64,000 nt of DNA from Lachnoclostridium sp. UBA5725 (GTDB lineage: Bacteria; Bacillota; Clostridia; Lachnospirales; Lachnospiraceae). A model generated the notes under the pieces. The model saw nothing but the letters and a program-made list of their open reading frames with translations, was not told where the DNA came from and did not search any database. This document shows, in pieces, positions 54,357 to 62,329 of the stretch. How positions within the stretch are numbered: position 1 is the stretch's first letter; each line of letters starts with the position of its first letter. The position numbers and the translations under genes were made by a program. The DNA lies in NCBI GenBank assembly GCA_002419585.1, contig DIGJ01000026.1:88775-152774 (forward strand), in the 5' to 3' direction.

Positions 54357-55293
54357 TATGATATATGAAACACTAGATAACATAAATGAAGGAATTGTAA
54401 TACTAAATGATAAATTGGAATTTATTTGTTGCAATGAATTGATGGAACGAATTACTAACTATTCGAAGTCAGATATTTTGGGAAAACAACTTCTTGAAAT
54501 TATGCCGCATTTAAATAAAAAATATTACATAGATGCTCTTATGAAGGTCATGGAAAATGGACTTGTACGGTTCTTTTCAACAGCAATGCATAAAGAATTG
54601 ATACATAATAAAGAAAGTTTCAATTTGAAAATAAGCCGGATTAAGAATGATGATAACTATTATCTTCTCTTGGAGTTTATTAATGTAAGCTGTCAGATTT
54701 TTCAAATCAATCAGTTGAAAGAGTATGTAAAAGATTTGTATGAAGTGAACAAAGAATTGAGAGAAAAAGAAAAATTGATTCGAGAGCTTGCATATTATGA
54801 TAAATTGACAAAGGTAGCTAATCGAACCTTATTTTATGAACAAGCCGAAATATTATTGGACAATGCAAAGCAAAAACAAACTATTTTAGGGCTGATGTTT
54901 ATAGATGTAAATAAATTTAAAGATATAAATGATACGTATGGACATAAAATTGGAGATAAAATACTCATTCAGGTTGCCAATATGCTTTCTCTAGCTACGC
55001 GGCAAAATGATATGGTAGCCAGATATGGAGGCGATGAATTTTTAATACTGTTGCCAGACATAAAGAATATTGAAAATTATGAAATTATAGCTTCGCGAAT
55101 CATCAATTTTACAAACAAACCACATGTCATAGATGGAAATACGATACGGATATCCCTAAGTATGGGAATTAGTTTCTATCCGTATGATGCAGATACGATT
55201 GATAAAATGATAACGGAAGCGGATAAAGCTATGTACATGGCAAAACGGAGTGAAGGAGAAGATAATTATTGCTATAGCGTATGTAATTTATAA
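54349..55293 (+). CDS. PAS-GGDEF diguanylate cyclase
   Basis: 314 residues. ATG 54349 lies inside the stop region of the CheC-like gene. A PAS domain (about 1-110) begins with IYETLDNINEGIVILNDKLE. A coiled-coil linker (about 115-145) leads to a complete GGDEF domain with the active site ARYGGDEFLILL near 222-233. An RxxD product-inhibition site (RQND) is located five residues before it. It should make cyclic di-GMP from GTP in the cytoplasm, switching motility and surface behaviour. It ends at a strong terminator. Confidence 0.94.
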   Translation: MTNMIYETLDNINEGIVILNDKLEFICCNELMERITNYSKSDILGKQLLEIMPHLNKKYYIDALMKVMENGLVRFFSTAMHKELIHNKESFNLKISRIKNDDNYYLLLEFINVSCQIFQINQLKEYVKDLYEVNKELREKEKLIRELAYYDKLTKVANRTLFYEQAEILLDNAKQKQTILGLMFIDVNKFKDINDTYGHKIGDKILIQVANMLSLATRQNDMVARYGGDEFLILLPDIKNIENYEIIASRIINFTNKPHVIDGNTIRISLSMGISFYPYDADTIDKMITEADKAMYMAKRSEGEDNYCYSVCNL

Positions 55294-55313
55294 CTGGTGT
55301 CATTAAGTTAAGC

Positions 55314-55362
55314 AAAATAGAACGCTTACATCAATAAAAGCAGATGTAAGCGTTCTATTTTT
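55314..55362 (+). terminator. Terminator after the diguanylate cyclase gene
   Basis: A perfect 19-bp stem, 55314-55332 (AAAATAGAACGCTTACATC) with 55343-55361, 10-base loop, ending in a T-rich right arm. Confidence 0.92.
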
Positions 55363-55463
55363 ATATTTGCTAGATATATAAGGGATATTATAAGCTAAAA
55401 AAGATAAAATAAAAAAATAGCACCAGCACTCAAAAATAAAGGGCTAGCACTACCAATACAAAA

Positions 55464-55488
55464 CAGTCCGTAGGGGAATCGAACCCCT
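55464..55488 (-). other. Orphan tRNA-like T-arm and acceptor 3' fragment
   Basis: On the minus strand, AGGGG-TTCGATT-CCCCT forms a perfect 5-bp T-stem with a 7-base TTCGATT loop, followed by ACGGACTG as a would-be 3' acceptor strand. No matching 5' acceptor (AGTCCGT) or D and anticodon arms are found at tRNA distance. Such 3' fragments are left where integrative elements insert into tRNA or tmRNA genes. Confidence 0.6.
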
Positions 55489-55540
55489 CAATGAATTCTG
55501 AAAGCCCACAAAATAAGGAGGTTTGAGCACGTCATCTTAA

Positions 55541-55564
55541 GTTGTGTTCAAAGTTGTGTTCAAA
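55541..55564. repeat. Tandem 12-bp direct repeat
   Basis: GTTGTGTTCAAA occurs twice head to tail at 55541-55552 and 55553-55564. On the minus strand it reads in a short frame as FEHNFEHNLR before a stop, a wording that could be the last residues of a lost integrase. It lies 53 bases from the tRNA-like fragment. Confidence 0.55.
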
Positions 55565-55703
55565 AATGAAAGTGATATATTATTTTTGGTAGAAATTAAT
55601 GCATTTTACTTGCATTTTAAGGATTACTCGAATTAGATGATATTTATGTTGCGATAAAAATGGATAAAATGATATGGAAAATAAATTAATACTTCTTAAA
55701 TAA

Positions 55704-55737
55704 GCACCCAGTTTTTTTCATGACTGAGTGTTTTTTT
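55704..55737 (+). terminator. Orphan terminator with no gene upstream
   Basis: GCACCCAGT at 55704-55712 pairs with ACTGAGTG at 55723-55730 (one mismatch), followed by seven T (55731-55737). The nearest upstream gene already has its own terminator 340 bases earlier, so this may be the end of a deleted gene. The remaining bases of 55294-55946 show no open frame that I can support. Confidence 0.65.
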
Positions 55738-55898
55738 ATATTTAATATTGATAGTAATAACGAAAAAATATTACATCGAATTTTATGAGAAAATAAAAAC
55801 TATATTTTAGCATATAAATAAAAATACGTCAAATGCAAAAAAATGAGGCTCTTAGATTTCTATATTTTTCCCAAAACATATAAAAATTAAATGTTTTA

Positions 55899-55924
55899 TA
55901 TTGATAATGGCTAGTATATCAATA
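55899..55924. promoter_or_regulatory. Possible operator dyad upstream of the large ATPase gene
   Basis: TATTGATA at 55899-55906 and TATCAATA at 55917-55924 are perfect 8-base inverted arms with a 10-base spacer, 23 bases before the start codon. TTGATA within the left arm may also be a -35 box. AT-rich context makes chance plausible. Confidence 0.35.
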
Positions 55925-55946
55925 ATATAAAAAAGGAGAAATTAAT

Positions 55947-58001
55947 ATGAATGAAAATGAAGATTTAAAAAGAGCTCCAATTAAAATTCTTTCTGAGAAA
56001 GAAATCTCAGAGCCAAAGAAAGCAATAAAAATTTTGAAGGAAGAGGAAAAATATACTCCCAAACAAGCAATTAGATGCTATGATCCAAAGTTAAATTTGG
56101 ATTATGCGGTTCGTCTTCTAGCGCCTCAAGTGACAGTTGAATGCGTGCCAAAGTTATTTAGAAGCGAAGATCTTTTAATTGAACCAACTAAAACTTTAGA
56201 ACAAATTCAATCAATTGTGCGAGCAGAAGACTCAACTCAAAACGAGAAAAGAAATGAGGTTGAATCTGATGATGAAATTGTTACAAAAGTGGAATTTAAA
56301 AATTTTATTTTATATGTTTATATTAACGATAAGCCAAAAAAGGCTGGAAATGTAGCATTTAAAATAATTGATAGAATAACAAAACGAAGTTCCGATGATG
56401 GTAAGGGAGATGTTATTTTTTATAGTACTGAACTACATTATTTTGATTCATTTGAGCATAAAGAGGTAAAAAAACTAGTTAAAGTAAGTGCGAATGAGAT
56501 AGTATCTTCGCGCTGGATTGAAAAAAATACCGGTGGGGCAAAAAAAATCCAAGGTGAAATTTATGCTAAATATCTGGATTTTTTAATGAACATTCCTTCA
56601 GGCGGTGATTGTACGGAATTTCTTTACGCGGGTTGGCATAGCATAAACGACAAGCTGCGATATATAATAAAACAGGGAATAATTGGCGAGATGAGAACGA
56701 AATATTATGCAAACGATAGAGGTTTCGACTTTGATTATATACCTGATATGGTAGGGAAAAAAGAAATATTTTATGAAATTATGAAATTGGAGAATATTAC
56801 ACGAAATAAAAGTAATGCAAGAACTATATTAATTTTTACTAATCTTGCAGTAATGCAACGCATCTTTATTGAATCTGGTACAAGAGCTAAATTTCTTATG
56901 GCAATCATTGGCCCAACGAATTCCAGAAAAACATCTTGCATTTGGCCGTTGACAAAGATTTTTGATTGTTTAAAGGAGAATCGTCCGATGATTCAATTTA
57001 ATTCGACGCAAAAGGCGTTAGAAGAAGCAATAGCATCGGCACCGGATTCGGTGATCCCTCTTGATGATATCCAAGAAAATACCCAAAAAGCAGCTGTTGA
57101 TTTAATAGTTCGAATTATTGGAGACGGTCAGCAAAAGAAGCGTAGTGAACAATATGAAACAATTAAGCGAGAAGTTACAGGACTACCGATTGTTACAGGA
57201 GAATCAATAAAATTTCTCCAATTATCTTCGATAACTCGTATCCTCAAAATCGAGATTGATCGTATGGAGATTCAAAATGAATGGCTTGACTATTTTTCAA
57301 AACAAAAATTATTGATGCCAACTTATATTTATGATTTCATACTTTATTTGACGAGTAAGATGGATTTTTTGATTAATACATTGTGTACTCGTGTCGAAGA
57401 ACATAGAAGACATTATTTCAAACGTTTATCGGTTGGAAGATATGCAGAAAATTTAGCTTTTTTAGAAGTTGTGGTTGAGACGTTTTTTAATTATGCAGTT
57501 GACAGACAGTTTTTAACAAAACAAGAAGCAGATGCTATGGCATTAGAATATAACAGAAGTATTCACGAAGTCATCTCGCAAAATAGTTACTCTCTTGGAG
57601 AGAACGATTACAAGAACCGCATATTTCTGGCTGTTCACGAAACTTTACGGACTAATATGGTTAAGAAGTTTCCACTTAATCAAGAGAATGTTGATGAAAG
57701 CGAAAAAATAACCGAAGATACTCAGAACACTACAGTCGTTGCTTTTGAAGATGAAAAATTTTTCTTTATTCGAGCGGAAACAATTCATGAAATCCTAAAA
57801 ACTGAGCTTGACGAGATGGGAAAAACTCTGACAACAAAGGAAATTATTGATACCTTTCTCGAATTTAAGCTTCTTGAATCATGGGAAAAAAATCGAAATA
57901 CGATGAAGTTGCCCAAGATTAAAGGTCATCAAAAACGATATTTAGCAATAAAAAAAGCTGAATTTGATTTCATTGTGAATCGCTTTATTGAAGAAAAATA
58001 A
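55947..58001 (+). CDS. DUF927-like AAA ATPase with unusual P-loop
   Basis: 684 residues. The first 100 residues are charged and low complexity, with repeats of KAIKILKEEE type. The central ATPase region (about 300-440) has a Walker-A-like IIGPTNSRKTSCIWPL near 325 in which the usual Gly before Lys is Arg (GPTNSRKTS), and a Walker-B-like SVIPLDDIQEN near 371. A sensor-like segment GLPIVTGESIKFLQLSSITR follows. The C-terminal 200 residues are helical, possibly DNA-binding. It resembles DUF927/primase-helicase proteins carried by integrative elements. Assignment is by pattern only. AAAGGAG precedes the start. It is monocistronic. Confidence 0.65.
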   Translation: MNENEDLKRAPIKILSEKEISEPKKAIKILKEEEKYTPKQAIRCYDPKLNLDYAVRLLAPQVTVECVPKLFRSEDLLIEPTKTLEQIQSIVRAEDSTQNEKRNEVESDDEIVTKVEFKNFILYVYINDKPKKAGNVAFKIIDRITKRSSDDGKGDVIFYSTELHYFDSFEHKEVKKLVKVSANEIVSSRWIEKNTGGAKKIQGEIYAKYLDFLMNIPSGGDCTEFLYAGWHSINDKLRYIIKQGIIGEMRTKYYANDRGFDFDYIPDMVGKKEIFYEIMKLENITRNKSNARTILIFTNLAVMQRIFIESGTRAKFLMAIIGPTNSRKTSCIWPLTKIFDCLKENRPMIQFNSTQKALEEAIASAPDSVIPLDDIQENTQKAAVDLIVRIIGDGQQKKRSEQYETIKREVTGLPIVTGESIKFLQLSSITRILKIEIDRMEIQNEWLDYFSKQKLLMPTYIYDFILYLTSKMDFLINTLCTRVEEHRRHYFKRLSVGRYAENLAFLEVVVETFFNYAVDRQFLTKQEADAMALEYNRSIHEVISQNSYSLGENDYKNRIFLAVHETLRTNMVKKFPLNQENVDESEKITEDTQNTTVVAFEDEKFFFIRAETIHEILKTELDEMGKTLTTKEIIDTFLEFKLLESWEKNRNTMKLPKIKGHQKRYLAIKKAEFDFIVNRFIEEK

Positions 58002-58016
58002 AATTGGAACAAATCA

Positions 58017-58047
58017 AAGGGGAAATTCGATACGAGAATTTCCCCTT
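58017..58047 (+). terminator. Hairpin after the large ATPase gene
   Basis: AAGGGGAAATTC at 58017-58028 pairs perfectly with GAATTTCCCCTT at 58036-58047 (12 bp, 7-base loop). The tail (AGTACTTTCTGG) is poor in T. The stretch 58048-58321 shows nothing further. Confidence 0.7.
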
Positions 58048-58321
58048 AGTACTTTCTGGCAATTGTGCTAATGATAGCTTTTGTTTTGTAGAAAACGTAA
58101 TTAGTATTATGCTAGATAGTATTTGAAATGAGTGGGAACGAAGTGAATGCTAATATTATAATTTATACTTGTATATTATTCAATTGATAAGATATATTTC
58201 ATGCATATTTCATTACCTAAACAAGACTTCTACAAGGAAAAAAACAAGAGTAAATCACAAAGATTTATCCAGTTCAATTTTATAGAATAGTATTGGCAAT
58301 AGAAATACTTGGTTCATTTGC

Positions 58322-58738
58322 TTACTCAAAGATTGCTTCTTCTGCCTGTAGCAGGTGCTCATTGCAATCAAAGATGGTTTTTCCGTGACTTAAGCAATGT
58401 ATGATGATACTATCCCGGCGGTTCTTTGCGTATAAAGAACTTGTGCCAGCAACATATAGAAGGTGTTGGGCTTCTTCAAAATCTAGATGAAGACCAAAGC
58501 ATAGTTGTAGCATTTTATCGCGGGAAGGCATTTTCTTACCACTAAAGATTTCATAAGCATAGGGTGGGAGTAAAGATTCGGATATGACAGTTGATTTTTT
58601 TAACCCTTTTTCCATGATTAGCTGATTTAAATATTCAGAAAGAGAGCATTCAAGAAAGCAGTCTTTGTTTGCTGCTAAATAGTTTTGAAGGTCTTTCTTT
58701 GCTTTTAAGATATGGACTAAATCATTTGTTGAAGCCAT
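58322..58738 (-). CDS. XRE-like helix-turn-helix protein
   Basis: 138 residues. The start at 58738 is set by GGAGG upstream. Residues about 50-100 look like a diverged XRE/Cro helix-turn-helix (STVISESLLPPYAYEIFSGK followed by PSRDKMLQLCFGLHLDFEEA). The C-terminus is helical. It is divergent from the Ser/Thr kinase gene with 95 bases between the starts, so the two probably share a control region. Similar pairs occur in Lachnospiraceae, from memory. It could regulate the kinase gene or be its substrate. Confidence 0.75.
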   Translation of the reverse strand: MASTNDLVHILKAKKDLQNYLAANKDCFLECSLSEYLNQLIMEKGLKKSTVISESLLPPYAYEIFSGKKMPSRDKMLQLCFGLHLDFEEAQHLLYVAGTSSLYAKNRRDSIIIHCLSHGKTIFDCNEHLLQAEEAIFE

Positions 58739-58833
58739 TTCATTTCCTCCGTTGCTTTTGGTTGTTACTATATCTATAATAAAAAACAAGGGAAAATTTT
58801 GCAAGTATAATAATTACAATAATGAGGGATAAG

Positions 58834-60363
58834 ATGAATAGTTATAATTGGACAGATTATAAAGAAATTAAAGTGATGGATGAGAACCGAAAGACTCTTT
58901 TGGTAAAAAATATTAATACGGATGTTTATTACATAAAAAAGTATGTTCTTCCAGAGCAGATTCCTGTATACCAAAGATTAATAAAAGTACAGAATGAAAA
59001 TCTGGCAAAAGTTTATGGAGTATCAGAAAGCAGTGACTTGTATGGTCCAGATTATGCAATGGTTTTGGAAGAATATATTGAAGGTAAAACAATGGAACAT
59101 GTCTTGGAAGAAAAGGGTATATTTTCAACAAAGATTACACTTAATAAAATCTTTCAGTTATGTAATGGATTAAAATGCGTACATCTCCATGGAATTGTAC
59201 ACCGGGATATTAAACCTTCCAATATTGTGATAGCTAAGACTGGAACTGTAAAAATCATTGATTTTGGTATAGCAAGAATTATAAAAGCGGATAAAAATAA
59301 GGATACGACATTTTTGGGAACAGAGGGATATGCATCTCCTGAGCAGTTTGGTTTTTCACAGACAAAAGCCACCGCTGATATATACTCACTTGGGGTTTTG
59401 ATGAACGTCATGCTCACCGGACATTCTCCAGATGAGGAAATGTGTAAGGAACCATTACGAAAAGTAGTTATAAAGTGTACAGATTTAAATCCAAAATATC
59501 GCTATGAAAGTATTGAAAAACTTAAAGTGGATTTGCAAAGAATTCAACGCATTCATTATGCCTCTCCTTTTCATAAGGGATTGAGGATAGCATTGATGGT
59601 GCTTGTTGTTTGTACCGTTATTTTAGGATCGTTCAATCTATACAAAATGCAGGAAGATAAAAAAATGTTGCAAGAAGCAAATGCGAAAGCAGAGGAAAAA
59701 GAAGAAATTCAAGAAGAGGACAAAGTAATAGAATCACCCACTGATGATACTGGTTTAACAACACAGGATAAAAATAGCTCACTAGCTGTACTAGATAGTA
59801 GTGTGAATAAAAATCAACTTGCAGCGCAGGACAAAGAAGTGGTTATTCCGGATAGTCCAGATTTGCTTTATGTCGTAAATCAGAGCTTGGAAGAAGTAAA
59901 TGGAAAATACTTTACTAACGGGAATGGAAGTTTGGTTTTTGACTCTTTTGAACCTTTGGATGAAGCCCATGATCTTGGATTTTCAGGCGTATCATATATC
60001 TCCTACTGTGTACCAGAATCAAGCATTAATTTCTGGCTTGTAAATAATGGCGATACTACAATACGAAATCCGGTTGTTCAGTTCGAATTTACAAATATAA
60101 TGCTCTGGGGGGAAACACAAATAGAGGATTGGACGTATTACAATCATGTGCAGGGATTAGGAGGGTATGGTTCCATAAAATGGGAACCTGGCGAAGATTT
60201 TGTTTTAAGACCAGGTGAGAAGAGTGAAATGAATACACTATATTTATCGGAATCTCCGGTATTTACTGAAAATGGAGATGCATCCGTAACAATAAACGTC
60301 TTGTCAGATGATTGTAAGAGTAAAAGTTTTACGGTGCCGATTACACTAGATAGTCATGAATAA
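58834..60363 (+). CDS. Membrane Ser/Thr protein kinase with external sensor region
   Basis: 509 residues. ATG 58834 is preferred because GAGGG lies 5 bases upstream. The kinase domain (about 5-235) has the catalytic VHRDIKPSNIVI near 121-132, IIDFGIARI near 141 and GTEGYASPEQFG near 162. The Gly-rich ATP loop is not recognisable (DENRKTLLVKNINTDVYYIK), although a lysine follows. A transmembrane helix (about 252-270), a charged coiled-coil linker (about 272-330) and an external C-terminal beta-rich domain (about 345-509) follow. It has no PASTA repeats, so the signal sensed differs from PrkC. A terminator follows. Confidence 0.9.
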   Translation: MNSYNWTDYKEIKVMDENRKTLLVKNINTDVYYIKKYVLPEQIPVYQRLIKVQNENLAKVYGVSESSDLYGPDYAMVLEEYIEGKTMEHVLEEKGIFSTKITLNKIFQLCNGLKCVHLHGIVHRDIKPSNIVIAKTGTVKIIDFGIARIIKADKNKDTTFLGTEGYASPEQFGFSQTKATADIYSLGVLMNVMLTGHSPDEEMCKEPLRKVVIKCTDLNPKYRYESIEKLKVDLQRIQRIHYASPFHKGLRIALMVLVVCTVILGSFNLYKMQEDKKMLQEANAKAEEKEEIQEEDKVIESPTDDTGLTTQDKNSSLAVLDSSVNKNQLAAQDKEVVIPDSPDLLYVVNQSLEEVNGKYFTNGNGSLVFDSFEPLDEAHDLGFSGVSYISYCVPESSINFWLVNNGDTTIRNPVVQFEFTNIMLWGETQIEDWTYYNHVQGLGGYGSIKWEPGEDFVLRPGEKSEMNTLYLSESPVFTENGDASVTINVLSDDCKSKSFTVPITLDSHE

Positions 60364-60399
60364 TTGAATAAATTACGCTGACAGCGTAACAAATAATAT

Positions 60400-60446
60400 A
60401 AACACAAGAGTATGATTTATACAAGGTCATATTTCTTGTGTTTTTC
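60400..60446 (+). terminator. Terminator after the kinase gene
   Basis: AAACACAAGA at 60400-60409 pairs perfectly with TCTTGTGTTT at 60434-60443, followed by TTC; the long inner region pairs partly (GTATGA with TCATAT). Confidence 0.8.
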
Positions 60447-60535
60447 ATTTTATAGATAATAAAACGAAAAGGGGGATAGAAATAAATACCTTAATATTAA
60501 AAAATGCACACATGAACAAATGAAAGGGGTAAAAA

Positions 60536-61801
60536 ATGAAGAACAAGGTAAAAAAGATAGGATTTTTAATGGTATTGGTTGGCATGCTTTTGCTTACAAA
60601 CGAGACAAGAGCATATGCAAAAGAGTCGGAAACGTATCGTGATATGGTATCATATTCAGATGACACTGGAGATACTACGGTAGAAGATGAGACTCTATCA
60701 ACGAAGCATTATACGATAGTGCTTGATAAAGATTATAAAGTGACATTTGAAATCAATGCCTTAGATGATGAAGGAGGTGTTAGTCTTAGTATTAGTCAAG
60801 GAGAGCTAAATTACGGTTTTTATGATGATATCTATTTATTAGATGAACCCGAAGAAGTAAAAGCTAATTTAAAAGCTGGAACTTATGATATTCAGCTAAG
60901 TGCTAACTATAACACAGCAATAAATTATGAATTAAAAATAAGCTATCAGGAAGTTGATATGAATAAGGTGACGACTAAAGTATATTTTGGCCAGGATTCC
61001 TATCGACTAGATTTGAAAAAACTCAAGGAATTTGAAGATGGTGAATACTCTTTTTCAGAAGATGTCCACGTAGAATCCAGTGAAAAAATTTTCAGTAAAA
61101 AAGACTTAGAATGGTCGATTGATAAAGAATCCCTTGCTTATGTGGATCAAGAGGGACAAGTTGTTCCTTCACGGCCAGGGACATTAACGTTGACAGCAAG
61201 TTTGCCGGATGGTACGAGCGGAAGTTGTAAAATTGAAATTCCAGAACCTACTTGTAAAATAAGTACAAAGAAAGCCACTGTGTATCAGGGGAAAATAAAG
61301 ACTTTAAAAGTTTCAATAAAGCCAATGTATAATGAAGTTGAAATTAAATGGAAATCCAGTAATAAAAAAATAGCGACTGTTAATCAGGATGGTGAGGTAA
61401 AAGGGAAAAAATTAGGTACTTGTACCATTACGGCAGTGGTTGCCGGACAAAAGCTACAATGTGAGGTGACGGTAAAAAAGAAACCTTCACTCGTGGAATT
61501 ATCAAGCTATCTGAACCGAGCATCTGATTTGAAGAAAACGAAAAACGCATCCTTTTCTTTTACTAGTAATGGAAAACACGTTACCTACTTTAAAATCTCG
61601 GGAGAATATGCAACTTATAAAGGGTTGGCTTATGGAGATATCTTGGTATATTCCGATAGTTTACTAACTGGTTACACAGAGATAGATTCTAATCAGGGCT
61701 TATATGAAATGGTAACAAAGTATTACAACTATTCGACGGGCGAGACGGTAGCTGTTTCGACCTTACTCGGATTTATAACGAAAATTGAATATTGGAGTTA
61801 G
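60536..61801 (+). CDS. Secreted Big_2 (bacterial Ig-like) domain protein
   Basis: 421 residues. A signal peptide (about 1-29, ending near TRAYA) precedes a first beta domain (about 45-145) that resembles a pre-peptidase-like domain, then two Ig-like Big_2 modules (about 150-240 and 245-320). The second has the family wording VEIKWKSSNKKIATVNQDGE and GTCTITAVVAGQKLQCEVTV. The C-terminal 100 residues are unassigned. It would sit on the cell surface, perhaps recognised by the kinase sensor region encoded upstream. ATG 60536 follows AAAGGGG. Confidence 0.85.
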   Translation: MKNKVKKIGFLMVLVGMLLLTNETRAYAKESETYRDMVSYSDDTGDTTVEDETLSTKHYTIVLDKDYKVTFEINALDDEGGVSLSISQGELNYGFYDDIYLLDEPEEVKANLKAGTYDIQLSANYNTAINYELKISYQEVDMNKVTTKVYFGQDSYRLDLKKLKEFEDGEYSFSEDVHVESSEKIFSKKDLEWSIDKESLAYVDQEGQVVPSRPGTLTLTASLPDGTSGSCKIEIPEPTCKISTKKATVYQGKIKTLKVSIKPMYNEVEIKWKSSNKKIATVNQDGEVKGKKLGTCTITAVVAGQKLQCEVTVKKKPSLVELSSYLNRASDLKKTKNASFSFTSNGKHVTYFKISGEYATYKGLAYGDILVYSDSLLTGYTEIDSNQGLYEMVTKYYNYSTGETVAVSTLLGFITKIEYWS

Positions 61802-61810
61802 ATATAATCA

Positions 61811-61840
61811 TGGCACAGGTGGTCGTTATCACCTGTGCCA
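61811..61840 (+). terminator. Hairpin after the Big_2 gene
   Basis: TGGCACAGGTG at 61811-61821 pairs perfectly with CACCTGTGCCA at 61830-61840 (11 bp, 8-base loop), followed by ATTTTG. It probably ends the Big_2 transcript. Confidence 0.75.
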
Positions 61841-61862
61841 ATTTTGAAAGGAGAGGACTCTT

Positions 61863-62138
61863 ATGAATAATGAAAGCAGTAACAAGTTCGCCGGAATTTA
61901 TAATGATTTAGAGGAACTGGTCGGAGACGAAAATGTTTATCAAATTTATAAAAAGCTAAGAGGGCAACAAGTAAGCTTTCCGCAGCGCCTATATTCGGCG
62001 GAATACGTTGCAAAACAAGTAGTAGAAGAGTTTAATGGAGAAAATTTATGCGAACTGGCACGAAAATATGAATATACTGAGCGGCATTTGCGGAAGCTGA
62101 TGAGTCAAGCAATCGAAGAAGAAATACAAGGAAAATGA
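61863..62138 (+). CDS. Mor-family transcription activator-like protein
   Basis: 91 residues. The core YQIYKKLRGQQVSFPQRLYS followed by AEYVAKQVVEEFNGENLCEL matches the Mor family, named for the Mu phage middle-operon regulator. The C-terminal helix-turn-helix is ARKYEYTERHLRKLMSQAIE. Members occur in prophages and in chromosomal islands. It has AAAGGAGAGG upstream. The target promoter is unknown. The 190 bases after it contain no gene. Confidence 0.82.
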   Translation: MNNESSNKFAGIYNDLEELVGDENVYQIYKKLRGQQVSFPQRLYSAEYVAKQVVEEFNGENLCELARKYEYTERHLRKLMSQAIEEEIQGK

Positions 62139-62329
62139 CAAGGATATAAAGGAATGAAAAGCACATAGAAAATGAATAGAATTATATTATATGTGGGTAT
62201 CAATAATTTTCCAAGTGTTAATTGGTAAAATTCAATATGATTTTAATAAAAATTAGTAAATTAGAAACATAAGAGATTCATTTTAAAGTTAAGCCGTATA
62301 TATTTATTCTTTGAAATGGGGAGGAAAGT

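Noticed and set aside
55464..55560. Complete tRNA gene on the minus strand
   Set aside because: Only the T-arm and a possible 3' acceptor strand exist; no pairing 5' acceptor, D-arm or anticodon arm is found.
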